A DNA stretch of 64,000 bases from a virus, in IMG/VR virus record IMGVR_UViG_3300010397_000043, positions 23,529 through 87,528 of that record; one strand, 5' to 3'. The notes under the pieces were generated by a model that saw only the letters and a list, made by a program, of their open reading frames with translations, did not search any database and was not told where the DNA came from. The position numbers and the translations under genes are program-made. This document shows positions 1 through 8,868 of the stretch, piece after piece (position 1 is the first letter of the stretch; each line of letters starts with the position of its first letter).

Positions 1-1100
1 ATGTCCTGAGGCGTCGCAAACTTCTCGGTCGCTGCGGCCAGCTCACCGCGCAGTTCGACAAGCTGGTTCTGCAGTGGCACGAGGTCCACCGGCTCCGGCA
101 GCACGACCGGCGCAGGCGGCTCAGGCAGCGCAGCGATGGCCTTGGCAATGTCCTGGGGCGTCGCGAAGGTCTCGGTCACTGCGGCCAGTTGGTCGCGCAC
201 CTCGGCAATGGCCGCATGCACCGGCGCAAGGTCCACCGGCTCCGGCAGCACGACAGGCTCCGGCAATTCGGGAATAGACGCACCGACCGCCAGAATGCGC
301 GTGTTCAGTTCAGCTTCTACTGCGAGCACATGCTCTGCCAACTGAGCGTGTTCTTTCGCCAGTGCCGCTTGGCCCTCCGACAGCGAGGTCAGGTCCACAG
401 GCTCCGGCAACTCGGGGATCAGCGCCCGCACCTCGGCAATGGCCGCATGCACCGGGGCAAGGTCCACCGGCTCCGGCAGCACGACAGGCTCCGGGATACT
501 GGCGACAACATCGATCAGCTTGGTACGAAACTCCTCGGTGAGGCTTTGGTACTGCGCTTCGGTCAGCTCACTCAGCGACTTGAACAGGTCGTGCAGCTTG
601 GCAAGCTCAGCCTCCAGCGGTGCCAGATTGGCCGGCGCAGGCACCATCTGCCGCAGCGCCGTCACGCTTTCGGTCACAACGCCGATGCGGCTCGCCAGGG
701 TTGTGAAGTTATCAGAGTGGACTACGCTGTCCGCTTCGAGTTGCCCCTTCAGCTCCGCGATCTCGATATGGGCCGCGCGCGTCGCCTCGGCCACACCTTC
801 CGTAGCCGCGTTCGCCTCTTCGATGCGCGTGTTGAGCGTGGTCTCCAGCCCTTCGATGCTGGCCCGCGTGTGATCTAGTTGCTGCTGCAGGTACGTGCGG
901 TCTTGCGTGGCGAGCTTAATCCACTCGTCATGCACAGCCTCGTGTTGCTCTTTGAGCTGAGCGATCTCGGCCGCAGTCGCCTCGCGCGACTTGTTGACCA
1001 TGCCCTGCACAAAGGCGGGGATCGCTTTCAGCTCAGCGGCGTGCTCAGCGATTGCTTCTTGAATCGCAGTGAGCGCAACCTTTAGCAGTTGCCAATTCAT
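1..1100 (-). CDS. Coiled-coil repeat protein following portal (partial, runs off the left edge)
   Basis: ATG at 1098-1100 overlaps the portal stop codon (ATGA), so translation is probably coupled. The frame stays open to base 1, giving about 366 visible residues; the C-terminus lies outside the window. The first half is Ala/Glu/Lys-rich with heptad-like spacing (coiled coil). The second half carries repeats built on LPEPVDLAPVHAAIAEVR. Elongated coiled-coil proteins after head genes are often structural or tail-linked, but I recognise no named family, so a virion role is inferred from position only. Confidence 0.75.
   Translation of the reverse strand, partial: MNWQLLKVALTAIQEAIAEHAAELKAIPAFVQGMVNKSREATAAEIAQLKEQHEAVHDEWIKLATQDRTYLQQQLDHTRASIEGLETTLNTRIEEANAATEGVAEATRAAHIEIAELKGQLEADSVVHSDNFTTLASRIGVVTESVTALRQMVPAPANLAPLEAELAKLHDLFKSLSELTEAQYQSLTEEFRTKLIDVVASIPEPVVLPEPVDLAPVHAAIAEVRALIPELPEPVDLTSLSEGQAALAKEHAQLAEHVLAVEAELNTRILAVGASIPELPEPVVLPEPVDLAPVHAAIAEVRDQLAAVTETFATPQDIAKAIAALPEPPAPVVLPEPVDLVPLQNQLVELRGELAAATEKFATPQD
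197..494. repeat. 67-nt direct repeat pair inside the coiled-coil gene
   Basis: Bases 197-263 and 428-494 are identical except at one position. Both encode the LPEPVVLPEPVDLAPVHAA module. A third, partial copy lies near 71-120. The near identity at DNA level points to recent duplication or gene conversion rather than only protein-level constraint. Confidence 0.85.
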
Positions 1101-2590
1101 TGGGGAACCCCTTCTCGAATTGCGGAAACGCCCGCGTTGGAGGAAGTATTACGAATCAGGTTCGCCAGGAAGTCGTCTGCCTCGGCGTCGATCAGGTCGT
1201 CGCCATCTTTCTTGCTGCCAGCGGGCGCGGGCGCGGCGTTGGGCTCGGGGGCCGGCGCAGCGGGCGGCTTGGCAGCGACAGGCGCGAGCGGGTTCGGAAC
1301 CGGCGTGTCCACTGGCACGTACTGCATCTGCACGCGCGGGATTTCGCCACCCTTCACCGGGGGCAGACCTTCCTTGGCACGCGCTTCGTTGATCGACAGC
1401 ACGCCGGCTTGAATACCCTTCTGGTACGTGTCGTAGCGAACATCCGACTCCATACGGAACAGGGCTTCCAGGTCAAAGGCGCAGTAGACGCCACGACTCA
1501 GGCCCAGGTCCTTGTCAAAACGGCGCTCGGTCGATTCCAGGTGGTACTGCAGGCAACCCTGGAAGTACGCACGCGCCATCTGTTCGCTGTTGCGGAACGT
1601 GGTCTTGCCCAGTTCGGCCAGCATGTAGAGCGGCACGCGAAACACGCGGGCAACGTCTTCGATGGTCCAGCGGAGTTGCTCGATCAGTTGTGCATCGACA
1701 GCGTTGATCGCGAGCGGCTCCCAGGTCAGGCCATCGCCCAGCACCGCAGTCTCGCCCAGCTTGCCACGCTGGCTAAACCGGTTCTGCCATTCCTCTTTCA
1801 GCCGAGTGGCAGTCTCTTTCGCGATGGTGCCCGGCGCGGTCAGGATGCCGCCCGGTCGGCAGTAGTTCGCGAAGAACTCCTCCGACTGCATCATGATGCG
1901 ACCACCAGTCATCGCGCTGTAGGCAGCGGCGGTGATCGGGCTCACGCCCAGCAGGGGGTGCCACAGGCAGTTGATGCGGTCGTTGATGATGAAGCGCGCC
2001 GGGATGACGTTGTTGGGCCCCATCTGGTCTTCGGGGAACAGGTACGAGCCACCCGTCCCGTAGTTGACTTGGTAGAAAATGGCCTTGGTTTCGTTGTCGA
2101 TCAGGGGCAGCACCCGGCCCACCGGCAGCAAGTGCATCTCGCGGCACACGCCGCGCTGGTCCAGCACCATGTAGATGTACGAGTTGCCCGTCATCAACTT
2201 CGCTGCCATGTGCTGTTGCATGAACTCCAGCATCGTCTGGTACGAGTTGGGGTTCTCGAACAGCAGTTGAATCGGGTGCTGCATGGAGACTTCGGGCACG
2301 CCCTTGTCCCCGGTCTTCATCACGTTTAGTGGCAGCTTCGCCACGTCCTCCGAGATGATGGTGACGCAGGCGTACACGGCGCTAAACGCCATGATCACCG
2401 GGTCGTCCTTGCCGCTGCCCGACAGGCCGCGCTGCCACGCTTGCAGGAACGGCTCGCGCACCCCGGGGATGTACGTGCTCACGCTCGACGCGACGGCGAG
2501 GCTCTTCTCCTCCTCGGCACGGAGCGATTGCTCGACCCGCCCGCGAAACGGCGCGCGGACAAAGCCCTTGAGTGCATTAATCAGGTCCAT
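1097..2590 (-). CDS. Phage portal protein
   Basis: 497 residues. The portal dodecamer at the capsid vertex is the channel for DNA entry and exit. The sequence shows the HK97-type portal pattern: a conserved N-terminal third with NPNSYQTMLEFMQQHMAAKL and GNSYIYMV, a central RLKEEWQNRF stretch, and WTIEDVARVFRVPLYML followed by a long helical region. The C-terminus is Pro/Ala-rich. I chose the ATG at 2588-2590 because GAGGTG lies just upstream; a longer frame adds 20 unconvincing residues. It lies downstream of the capsid gene, unlike the usual portal-protease-capsid order. Confidence 0.9.
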   Translation of the reverse strand: MDLINALKGFVRAPFRGRVEQSLRAEEEKSLAVASSVSTYIPGVREPFLQAWQRGLSGSGKDDPVIMAFSAVYACVTIISEDVAKLPLNVMKTGDKGVPEVSMQHPIQLLFENPNSYQTMLEFMQQHMAAKLMTGNSYIYMVLDQRGVCREMHLLPVGRVLPLIDNETKAIFYQVNYGTGGSYLFPEDQMGPNNVIPARFIINDRINCLWHPLLGVSPITAAAYSAMTGGRIMMQSEEFFANYCRPGGILTAPGTIAKETATRLKEEWQNRFSQRGKLGETAVLGDGLTWEPLAINAVDAQLIEQLRWTIEDVARVFRVPLYMLAELGKTTFRNSEQMARAYFQGCLQYHLESTERRFDKDLGLSRGVYCAFDLEALFRMESDVRYDTYQKGIQAGVLSINEARAKEGLPPVKGGEIPRVQMQYVPVDTPVPNPLAPVAAKPPAAPAPEPNAAPAPAGSKKDGDDLIDAEADDFLANLIRNTSSNAGVSAIREGVPQ

Positions 2591-2597
2591 TTGCACC

Positions 2598-2822
2598 TCA
2601 ACGGCGGCTGTGCTTACCTTGATGGTGTTGCTGCTTCGTGACGACCGCACCGACTGCCACCGCTTGCTTTTCCTGCTTCGTGGGCTCGCTACGCGGGGCT
2701 AGCGTACCCATCTGCAGAGCGATGTAGTCTTCGGCGTCTCGGTCGGTCATTTCCACGACTTCGCCACGGGCGTACCAGCGACCACCGTAGTTGAGTCGCT
2801 CGCCAAGTTGGACTGGAGTCAT
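2598..2822 (-). CDS. Small hypothetical protein between capsid and portal
   Basis: 74 residues, start at 2820-2822 behind a good AAAGGAG site, ending 7 bases before the portal start. The middle contains GGRWYARGEVVEMTDRDAEDYIALQMG, a pattern like short phage head proteins of the gpFI or connector neighbourhood. The basic His/Lys/Arg tail is poorly conserved-looking. Function unknown; a minor head role is inferred from its place between capsid and portal. Confidence 0.6.
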   Translation of the reverse strand: MTPVQLGERLNYGGRWYARGEVVEMTDRDAEDYIALQMGTLAPRSEPTKQEKQAVAVGAVVTKQQHHQGKHSRR

Positions 2823-2841
2823 TGCTATTCTCCTTTATGCG

Positions 2842-2872
2842 AAAAAGGCGGCGAGCCTTGCAGCCCGCCGCC
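2842..2872 (-). terminator. Rho-independent terminator after the capsid gene
   Basis: Read leftwards: a GC-rich 7-bp stem (GGCGGCG pairing with CGCCGCC) with extra pairing in the loop, then five T residues. It sits 23 bases past the capsid stop and before the 74-aa gene, so it should reduce transcription into the portal relative to the capsid. Confidence 0.75.
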
Positions 2873-2895
2873 TGCCCTTGTGGTCGGTTGCCCGA

Positions 2896-4263
2896 TCAGT
2901 AGGTCACAGCCGTGATGACAGCGAAGGCCGCATCGCGACGGCGCAGCCAGTGCATGAACCGCTCGGCACGAATACCGATCAGGTTGTTCTGCCAGAGGCT
3001 GGTCAGCGTGCCGGAACCGGTCGAGTCCATCGCCACAGCCGCTTCTTGCGAAGCGTCGAGCATCACCTGACCGTCATCGGCCAGCAGGGTCTCCGGCGCA
3101 CACACGAGGCCAATGTAGGACTCGTTGGTGCCGACGCCCAGGTTGGTCACGATGCCGGTGGAGACGATGACCGGGATGCCACGGAACGTCGGATTCGCGT
3201 TGTCCTGCAGACCCGGGAACGCCCACACGTCTTGCGCCGTGCGAAGCGAGCTGAGGTACAGGAAGGTACGCGGCGACATCACCCAGTACAGGCCGGCGAG
3301 GTCCACGTTGGCGTTGGCAATGTGCGTCATCGCCGCCGTGGTGTCGGTCAGGATCGCCGCAACGGTGGTGCCGGATTGCGGGATGCTGCCACCAGAGGTG
3401 ACGCTGTTCAGCACGGAGGCCGGCGACACGTTCGCAGATGCAGCCACCGACGGATCGATGAACTGGGCATCCGTGAATTGCGCGATGGTCGCGATCAGGT
3501 CCGATTGCACCAGGGCTTCCGCCGACGGATCGCTCAGTCGGGCAAGTTCCTGGGTGATGACCACGATACCCGCGACCTTGGTCAGCGGGATGGTCACCGA
3601 GTCGAACTGCAGCTTCGAGACCGGCTTGCCGCCAGCCTGTCCGACCCAGCCGACCGTCGCACCGGACGTCTGGCGCGGGATGCGCACGTTGAACGGCACG
3701 CGGCGGAAGCCGGCCATCTTGCCGATGATGGTGGCGGGACGCAGCAGGTCGATGAACTCGTTCGCGGCGATCTTGTAGTCCGCAATCGGCTTCGCCCAGT
3801 TGGTGTCCGTCGTGGTACCGGCAGCGACCGCAGACTTGAGGATGTTGTAGACCTCAGGCGTGCTGTCACCCCAGTTGTTCTTCGCCATCTCGGCGGCGGC
3901 GGTCAGGTTGCCCTTGGAGGCAGCGAGCGCCATCGCATAGCGGGTGAAGACGGTGCCCTTCGGCAGATTGCGCTCCACGCTGATGCGGGGATTCGCGCGC
4001 TGGCCCACGACCACGGAAGTGCCGGTGGGTTCCACGACAGGCTTGAGCGTGTCGCTGTTCGCCATCAGCTTCTCGACGCTTTCGGTCGAGGCGATCTGCT
4101 TGTCCAGCGCCTTGATCTCAGCTTCGCAGGTGTCGAACGCGGACTGCTCCGCTTCGGTGAAGACGCGGGCCTCGGCGGCAGCGCCTTCGTGGAGTGCCGC
4201 CATCTTGGCGACGGTTGCCTCGCGTGCCTTACGCAGCTTGGCGAGATGTTCAGCAAAGTTCAT
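2896..4263 (-). CDS. Major capsid protein, HK97 fold
   Basis: 455 residues. The first about 65 residues form a charged helical segment like the delta (scaffold) domain removed by the prohead protease. The rest shows HK97-capsid features: VPFNVRIPRQTSGATVGWVGQAGGKP, a run ending in TQELARLS, YWVMSPRTFLYL, and GIRAERFMHWLRRRD near the C-terminus. The start has an AGGAG site 8 bases upstream. The matching protease lies directly upstream. A leftward terminator follows. Confidence 0.92.
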   Translation of the reverse strand: MNFAEHLAKLRKAREATVAKMAALHEGAAAEARVFTEAEQSAFDTCEAEIKALDKQIASTESVEKLMANSDTLKPVVEPTGTSVVVGQRANPRISVERNLPKGTVFTRYAMALAASKGNLTAAAEMAKNNWGDSTPEVYNILKSAVAAGTTTDTNWAKPIADYKIAANEFIDLLRPATIIGKMAGFRRVPFNVRIPRQTSGATVGWVGQAGGKPVSKLQFDSVTIPLTKVAGIVVITQELARLSDPSAEALVQSDLIATIAQFTDAQFIDPSVAASANVSPASVLNSVTSGGSIPQSGTTVAAILTDTTAAMTHIANANVDLAGLYWVMSPRTFLYLSSLRTAQDVWAFPGLQDNANPTFRGIPVIVSTGIVTNLGVGTNESYIGLVCAPETLLADDGQVMLDASQEAAVAMDSTGSGTLTSLWQNNLIGIRAERFMHWLRRRDAAFAVITAVTY

Positions 4264-4291
4264 GAAAAGCTCCTAAGAGGTGAAAGGAAAG

Positions 4292-4876
4292 TCACTTGCT
4301 GCTCGTACCGCCGAGCTGAAGAATCTTCAGACGCCGTTCCCTTGCAGCCGCTTGGACAATCGCGTCCTGGCTGAAGAGTCGGTGCATCGTCCGATCTGAG
4401 GTGCCCCACGATTTCGCGAGGCTGAGTGCGTTCGGGTTCGAGGGGATCGAAACGATGCTGATTTCCAGCAGTTCCTGCCCGATGAACTCGAAACCCGAGA
4501 ATTGATCTTGCTTGTCCCGGAGGATTTGCGGCTCCTGGGTGACCGCGAAGCCCACGCTGACAGCGCGGACAATCTTTTGGTCGATCAGCTTGCGGAGCGT
4601 GTCGATGAACTCGCTCGTACCGAAGTCGGCCAGCTTGATATCGCTCACAAGCTGCGTGCCCTCGACCATGGTCTTGGGGCTGTACCCGACCGGCAGCTTG
4701 CCGTCGTGGCCGAATAGAACGATGGGGTTCTTCTTGTACCGACGGAGGTCCCAGCCCGAGGCGCGAACAATGTCGCCGTGACCATCGACTGACTCATCGC
4801 TGGCGACAAAGCTCAGCATGCCGTCAGGCGACGCCTTCGTGATCTGGACTTCCTTGAAAACGGTCTGCACTTCCAC
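4292..4876 (-). CDS. Prohead (HK97-type, U35/S78 family) maturation protease
   Basis: 194 residues from a GTG start with GGAG upstream. Family signature is visible: GHGDIVRASGWDL, NPIVLFGHDGKLPVGYS with the putative catalytic His, AVSVGF, and LLEISIVSIPSNPNA, which corresponds to the conserved E.S.V..P.N segment carrying the catalytic Ser. It would cleave the capsid delta domain during head maturation. The length matches the family. Confidence 0.88.
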   Translation of the reverse strand: MEVQTVFKEVQITKASPDGMLSFVASDESVDGHGDIVRASGWDLRRYKKNPIVLFGHDGKLPVGYSPKTMVEGTQLVSDIKLADFGTSEFIDTLRKLIDQKIVRAVSVGFAVTQEPQILRDKQDQFSGFEFIGQELLEISIVSIPSNPNALSLAKSWGTSDRTMHRLFSQDAIVQAAARERRLKILQLGGTSSK

Positions 4877-4956
4877 GGTGTACGGCTCCAGCTATCTGGC
4901 CGGTTCGCCGGTGGCATTGCGCCGCCCGACTTCCACCGTTGCCGTGGGTGTAACTC

Positions 4957-5037
4957 TTACTCAGTCGGAAATTCCCGTTCTTCGCGGTCGCGTTCGCGCT
5001 CACGTTTTCCGGGTCGGTTACGGCTGTAGAGTTCCAT
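4957..5037 (-). CDS. Possible 26-aa leader peptide
   Basis: A short reading frame in the 240-base gap upstream of the protease. It is rich in Arg and Glu (GKRERERDREERE). No clear Shine-Dalgarno site is present, so it may be only untranslated leader. Confidence 0.2.
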   Translation of the reverse strand: MELYSRNRPGKRERERDREEREFPTE

Positions 5038-5087
5038 AGATGGCGGCAATGTACCACAGCCCCCGCGCGCGAGCAAGAGGGCCAGCC

Positions 5088-5102
5088 ATTACCACTGGTA
5101 AT
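5088..5102. promoter_or_regulatory. Palindrome site 1 (ATTACCACTGGTAAT)
   Basis: Exact ATTACC-ACT-GGTAAT copy in the gap between the DUF6527 gene and the protease gene. On its right lies TTGTAAC and then AGGGTTTACCCT, the same arrangement as at 32067. Likely operator controlling the head operon. Confidence 0.7.
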
Positions 5103-5120
5103 TTGTAACTAGGGTTTACC

Positions 5121-5480
5121 CTAATCTCGCCCAGGCATGTCGGGCAAGGGCACGGTCTGCCCTGCGAGGCCATGGGTGCAGTCGCCAAGGAACACGATGT
5201 TCCCGTCGATGATGTACGAGTGGCAGATACGCCGCACCTTCTGCTGAGGCCACGGGTTCTGTTCAAACTCTTTGTAGTTCTCGTAGGTAACTGGCGGCTC
5301 GTAGTTGTAGCTGTCCAGCAACAGGCTGGGCGTGAACGTTGGCTTTTCTTCGTTGCCGTTGAACGCCCAGGCTAGACGACCCTTTGTCCACACTGCATGG
5401 ATTTCGCGGCACCCCGGGCACCAGAACGTATACCCGTCGTTGGAGTCGTCCGGGCTGGCGAAGCGTTTCATGATCGGCAT
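5121..5480 (-). CDS. DUF6527-like protein in the packaging module
   Basis: 119 residues. The sequence has the order CPGC near the N-terminus, WAFNGNEEKPTFTPSLLL, CHSYIIDGNIVFLGDC, and THGLAGQTVPLP. This is the pattern I associate with the DUF6527 phage family, with Cys/His positions that could bind a metal. Lies 8 bases past the large terminase. Molecular function is not known to me. Confidence 0.7.
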   Translation of the reverse strand: MPIMKRFASPDDSNDGYTFWCPGCREIHAVWTKGRLAWAFNGNEEKPTFTPSLLLDSYNYEPPVTYENYKEFEQNPWPQQKVRRICHSYIIDGNIVFLGDCTHGLAGQTVPLPDMPGRD

Positions 5481-5488
5481 AGGTCCTC

Positions 5489-7090
5489 CTACAAAAAGAA
5501 CAGGCTCGATTCGGTGACCGGGGGCTTGCCCTCCTCCGGCTTCTCGTAGAAACCGCCCGTAGCCATCACAGCAGCGACCATGGGGTCGATACGGGCGCTC
5601 GACTTCGCCTTCTCGAGCTTGCGGTTCTTGGCTGGGTCGAGCGCGACGACCGCGTTAGCCGCCGCCATGTTGAGCAGAGGGTTGTCGCCGTGGGCGAGCT
5701 TTTCCTCCAGTAGCAGTGTCTCGAAAAACTCGACGCGCGGCGACATGTCACGAAAGCCCTGGCCCACCGAGTACCACTGGTCTTCGGGCAGGTCCTGCAG
5801 AAAGCCCTCGGCCGCAGCATCCATCTTGAATTGGCTGATGCGCCACCGGTCGAAGTGCAGGCCGGCAATGCGCATGCCAGTCAACTGCATCTTGAGGTAC
5901 TGGCAGACCATGGCGTAGCTGATGATGCGCCCAGGCAGCGCGATCAGGTGGCCTTGCTTCACCCAGGTCTCGTACGGAACCCGGTCTTGCTTGGCCCGCT
6001 CACGCAGGCCCACGATGGGCGTGAATGCAAAGCACTTGAGGTGCATGACGCCAGTGTCGGGGTGCCGGGCCGCAAGCACCGCCGCAGTCAAGTCCCGGTT
6101 CTGCGACAGGTCGAGTCCGATATGCACGTCCACGCCGCTTGTGAACAGGTCCTCGTCCACCTCGCCGGCTGCGGTCTTCCAGACGCTGGGGGCCACGAAC
6201 AGGGTCAACAGCGAAATGCGCTGGTTCAGGTACAGGTTGCGGAACGTCGGCTCGAAGGAGCTGATGCGCCTAGCCCGCTCGGCGGCTTCCTTGAACTCCT
6301 TCTCACTGCGGAACTTGCCCAGTGCGAAGTTCACGGTCTGCCACACCACCGGGTCGAAGATGTCGGAATCTTTCGCCGCTGCGTACAGCCGAAGAACCGT
6401 TTCCGGCGTCGGGTTCATCATCGCGTCGTCGATCAGCACACTCAGCAGGTCTGTATCACTTGCGGCCTGCGTGCTGATGATCAGCGATAGGGGTTCGTGC
6501 TGCGCGCCACCGGCGGTTTCCAGGGCGTCGTACAGTCCATCCACCGGGCCAATCACCTGCCCCAGTTCGTCGTGGATGGTCAAGGCCGGGGACAAGCCGT
6601 GAGCCGTGGTCGCATCCGCGCTCAGCGCCCGGTAGACCGTTCCCATCGCAAGGCCCTTGATGGTCTTGTACGAATCGGTGATCTGTACCAGATTGCCCAG
6701 GTCGTTGCGCAGCCGAAGTGACTTGGCGAGGTAGTTGAAAATCAGCGCCGCTTGGTCCCGACTGCGAGCCGCAGAGTACAACTGAGCGTTGGCCCTGGCT
6801 TCGGGTCCGATCAGGTGCCCCGCCAGAAGGGCCGCAATCAGGCCCGTTTTCCCATTCTTACGGGCAATCGACAGGATGCCCCGCCGAGTAATCAGGGCCC
6901 CGAGCGGGTCCACGTTGTCATATACAGCCTCAACGAAGTCGGTCTGCTCCGGTAGCAGCACCATCGGTTGCCCGACCAGCATGCCGTCTGGCACGAGGAT
7001 GTACTTCTCGATGAACCGCTGCATGCGCGAGGCACGCAGGGAACTGACCAGCGGCTTCTGCGCCGGTAGAGCAGCTTTGCGGCGAGGCAT
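5489..7090 (-). CDS. terL: Terminase large subunit
   Basis: 533 residues. The N-terminal ATPase has a Walker A-like RKNGKT (about 77-82) and a Walker B plus catalytic Glu in LTIHDELG (about 171-177). The C-terminal half has a nuclease-like segment starting GVDVHIGLDLSQNRDLTA with the first acidic residue of the RNase H-like site. It cuts concatemeric DNA and drives it through the portal. ATG at 7088-7090 overlaps the small-subunit stop (TGATG); a GTG one codon earlier is less likely. Confidence 0.92.
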   Translation of the reverse strand: MPRRKAALPAQKPLVSSLRASRMQRFIEKYILVPDGMLVGQPMVLLPEQTDFVEAVYDNVDPLGALITRRGILSIARKNGKTGLIAALLAGHLIGPEARANAQLYSAARSRDQAALIFNYLAKSLRLRNDLGNLVQITDSYKTIKGLAMGTVYRALSADATTAHGLSPALTIHDELGQVIGPVDGLYDALETAGGAQHEPLSLIISTQAASDTDLLSVLIDDAMMNPTPETVLRLYAAAKDSDIFDPVVWQTVNFALGKFRSEKEFKEAAERARRISSFEPTFRNLYLNQRISLLTLFVAPSVWKTAAGEVDEDLFTSGVDVHIGLDLSQNRDLTAAVLAARHPDTGVMHLKCFAFTPIVGLRERAKQDRVPYETWVKQGHLIALPGRIISYAMVCQYLKMQLTGMRIAGLHFDRWRISQFKMDAAAEGFLQDLPEDQWYSVGQGFRDMSPRVEFFETLLLEEKLAHGDNPLLNMAAANAVVALDPAKNRKLEKAKSSARIDPMVAAVMATGGFYEKPEEGKPPVTESSLFFL

Positions 7091-7632
7091 CACTGCACCA
7101 TGCGGGGCGGCAAGCCAGACGCACCGGCCAGCAGGCTATCGTCACCGTCGTCGCCGTCTTCGTTGATCTGTTTGGCGGCGCTCGTGGCGTTTTTCTTCTT
7201 TTGCTGCTGAGCCTTGTCGTTGTCAATGTCAAACCGGGAGGTCGGCTGCGCACGCAGCTTCGTGGACAGCGACATCAGCCGGGTCTCGGCGATGCTGCGC
7301 ACCACGATCTTGGGGTTCACGACCATGTCCCCCTTGGCGTTCTCGATGAGGTCGCCTTCTTCCTGAATCTGCTTGTCCAGCCGGTCGATATCTGCCGCCG
7401 CTCGGCAGTACAACTTCAAAAGCGGGTGGTCGCCCTTGTTGAAGTAGTCGTGCGGCTTGGAATTTACAAGCTCACACCAGTACTTCTTATGTGCTTCGGG
7501 CAGGCCCGGCGGGAACGGGTAGACAGGCACGTCGGGATTGGCCTCGATCTCAAGCGCGGCCTTCAATTCTGTGCCTTTACGATCCCCATAGGTCCCAGCC
7601 TTCTTGGCGGGCGTTTTCTTGGCGGCGGGCAT
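7090..7632 (-). CDS. terS: Terminase small subunit, P27-like
   Basis: 180 residues. The N-terminus is basic (AAKKTPAKKAG), then helical segments with HKKYWCELV, and NPKIVVRSIAETRLMSLSTKLRAQPTSR, the conserved end of the P27 (Terminase_4) family. It recognises the packaging site and recruits the large subunit. The tail is Lys/Asp-rich. Position directly before terL supports the call. Confidence 0.85.
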   Translation of the reverse strand: MPAAKKTPAKKAGTYGDRKGTELKAALEIEANPDVPVYPFPPGLPEAHKKYWCELVNSKPHDYFNKGDHPLLKLYCRAAADIDRLDKQIQEEGDLIENAKGDMVVNPKIVVRSIAETRLMSLSTKLRAQPTSRFDIDNDKAQQQKKKNATSAAKQINEDGDDGDDSLLAGASGLPPRMVQ

Positions 7633-7633
7633 G

Positions 7634-7939
7634 TTAAGAGCCTTTCTCGATATGGATGGGATAGCCGTCTTCGCCAGTAATGACCCAGCGTTCGACAGGA
7701 GCAGCTTGGCGCGAGTCTAGCTTGCCAGTCTTCTGCGAGTGGTGCCTCTTGCACAGGCCGCGAAAGTTGCGCGGGTCGAGCGGGGCACCACCCTTGTTGA
7801 TGGCGATTATGTGGTCCACCTCTGCCGCACGTGTCTGCAGTCGCAGCAGTGTGCAGACCTGGCACCAGGGGTTTAGGCGCAGGTACTTCCCCCGGGCGTC
7901 GCGCCACTGTCGGGAGGTGTAGAACGAATCGTGCGGCAT
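7634..7939 (-). CDS. HNH endonuclease next to terminase
   Basis: 101 residues. Motif in order: FYTSRQWRDARG, NPWCQVC, EVDHIIAINKGG, DPRNFRGLCKRHHSQKT. This is the classic HNH fold with two Cys pairs. Small HNH proteins of this kind lie beside terminase genes of HK97-like phages and take part in cos cleavage with the terminase. Shine-Dalgarno is weak. Confidence 0.88.
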   Translation of the reverse strand: MPHDSFYTSRQWRDARGKYLRLNPWCQVCTLLRLQTRAAEVDHIIAINKGGAPLDPRNFRGLCKRHHSQKTGKLDSRQAAPVERWVITGEDGYPIHIEKGS

Positions 7940-8868
7940 AGGTGGGCCCGGTGTATAGCACAGGTCAGTCTCAGGTCACAAGAATTGCTGGTATGTTCAC
8001 GCGCTGATCGCGATCAGGCGCGCGAGGATCAGCTATACGTCGAAAAACAGGATTGCACATTCAACTAGGGGTATGGAATTAGAGTAGAAGTGGAATAAGA
8101 GACTCTTACGTAGAAAAACAGCATTCGTTTAAAAACGTGGCCGGCGGCGGCAATTTCGGTTTTGTTAAATTTTCTTTTTTACCCGCCCCCCCGCTCTTTT
8201 CTGCAAAATATTCCGCACTCTTTTCTGCACTCTTTACAGCGAATCGAGTGCGAGTGCATCGCGTGCGATAGGTCGGGTGCGTGCCCCTCGTGTGCGAGTG
8301 TGTCGTGTGCGATAGGTGCGGCACTGCACCACACACCAGGGCGGGGGCACCAGGGCGAAGGGCGGGCCCGAGTGCTCGGCTCGTAAGCACGAAACAGCGC
8401 AGCATTACAAGCCCTGTAACCTAGGGGTACAGTGTGGCACGGTATATGCAAAGGCAAGTACCGGTCCACGTTAGTACACACTTCGTAAACGGGGCAGTGC
8501 CGGCGGGCACCCTTGCGAAACGGGCGCAGGCAACGCGAACGGGCATGCGCCAAGGGTGTATGCACACATGCGCCGATGCGCGCCAGGGCGGGCCCGCTAG
8601 GGGCCTTTGCGGGCATGGCCGAAAATGGCTAATCGTTGTGCGGCACAGCATGTGTAACCGATCCCCCTTAAATGCGGGGGGTGGTGCAACACAGGGTTTG
8701 TAATGCCCTGCCCTGTCGCCTAGGGTATGCGTGGGGGCGCCCATTGGGCCCCCTGGGCAGGGGCCCTAAGCCCCACCCCCTCGCAGCTTTAACAACCTAG
8801 TGCCACGCAACCATAGGGGGTTCGCATGGGCCCGCCATTCGCGCACCTAGCACGAAGGCAGGCACACC
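7940..8868. other. Non-coding region between packaging and small plus-strand genes
   Basis: No convincing gene in 929 bases. The left 300 bases are AT-rich for this genome. They hold a perfect 14-bp palindrome CTGATCGCGATCAG (8004-8017), a dyad TAAGAG-A-CTCTTA near 8087, and copies of TTTTCTGCA in inverted orientation to those at 10.3 kb. The right part is GC-rich with TTACAA/TGTAAC half-sites. It lies upstream of the HNH and terminase genes, where a cos or pac site is expected, but no cut site can be assigned by eye. Confidence 0.5.

Noticed and set aside
1100-2329. Long open frame on the plus strand opposite the portal
   Set aside because: Mirror of a high-GC coding region; no ribosome site, odd His/Arg composition, and the minus-strand frame has clear portal motifs.
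2791-4374. 527-codon open frame opposite the capsid gene
   Set aside because: Same reason; the capsid frame is unambiguous.
8106-8616. Minus-strand frames in the 8.1-8.6 kb region
   Set aside because: Low-complexity Arg/His/Cys-rich translations without ribosome sites; region looks non-coding.
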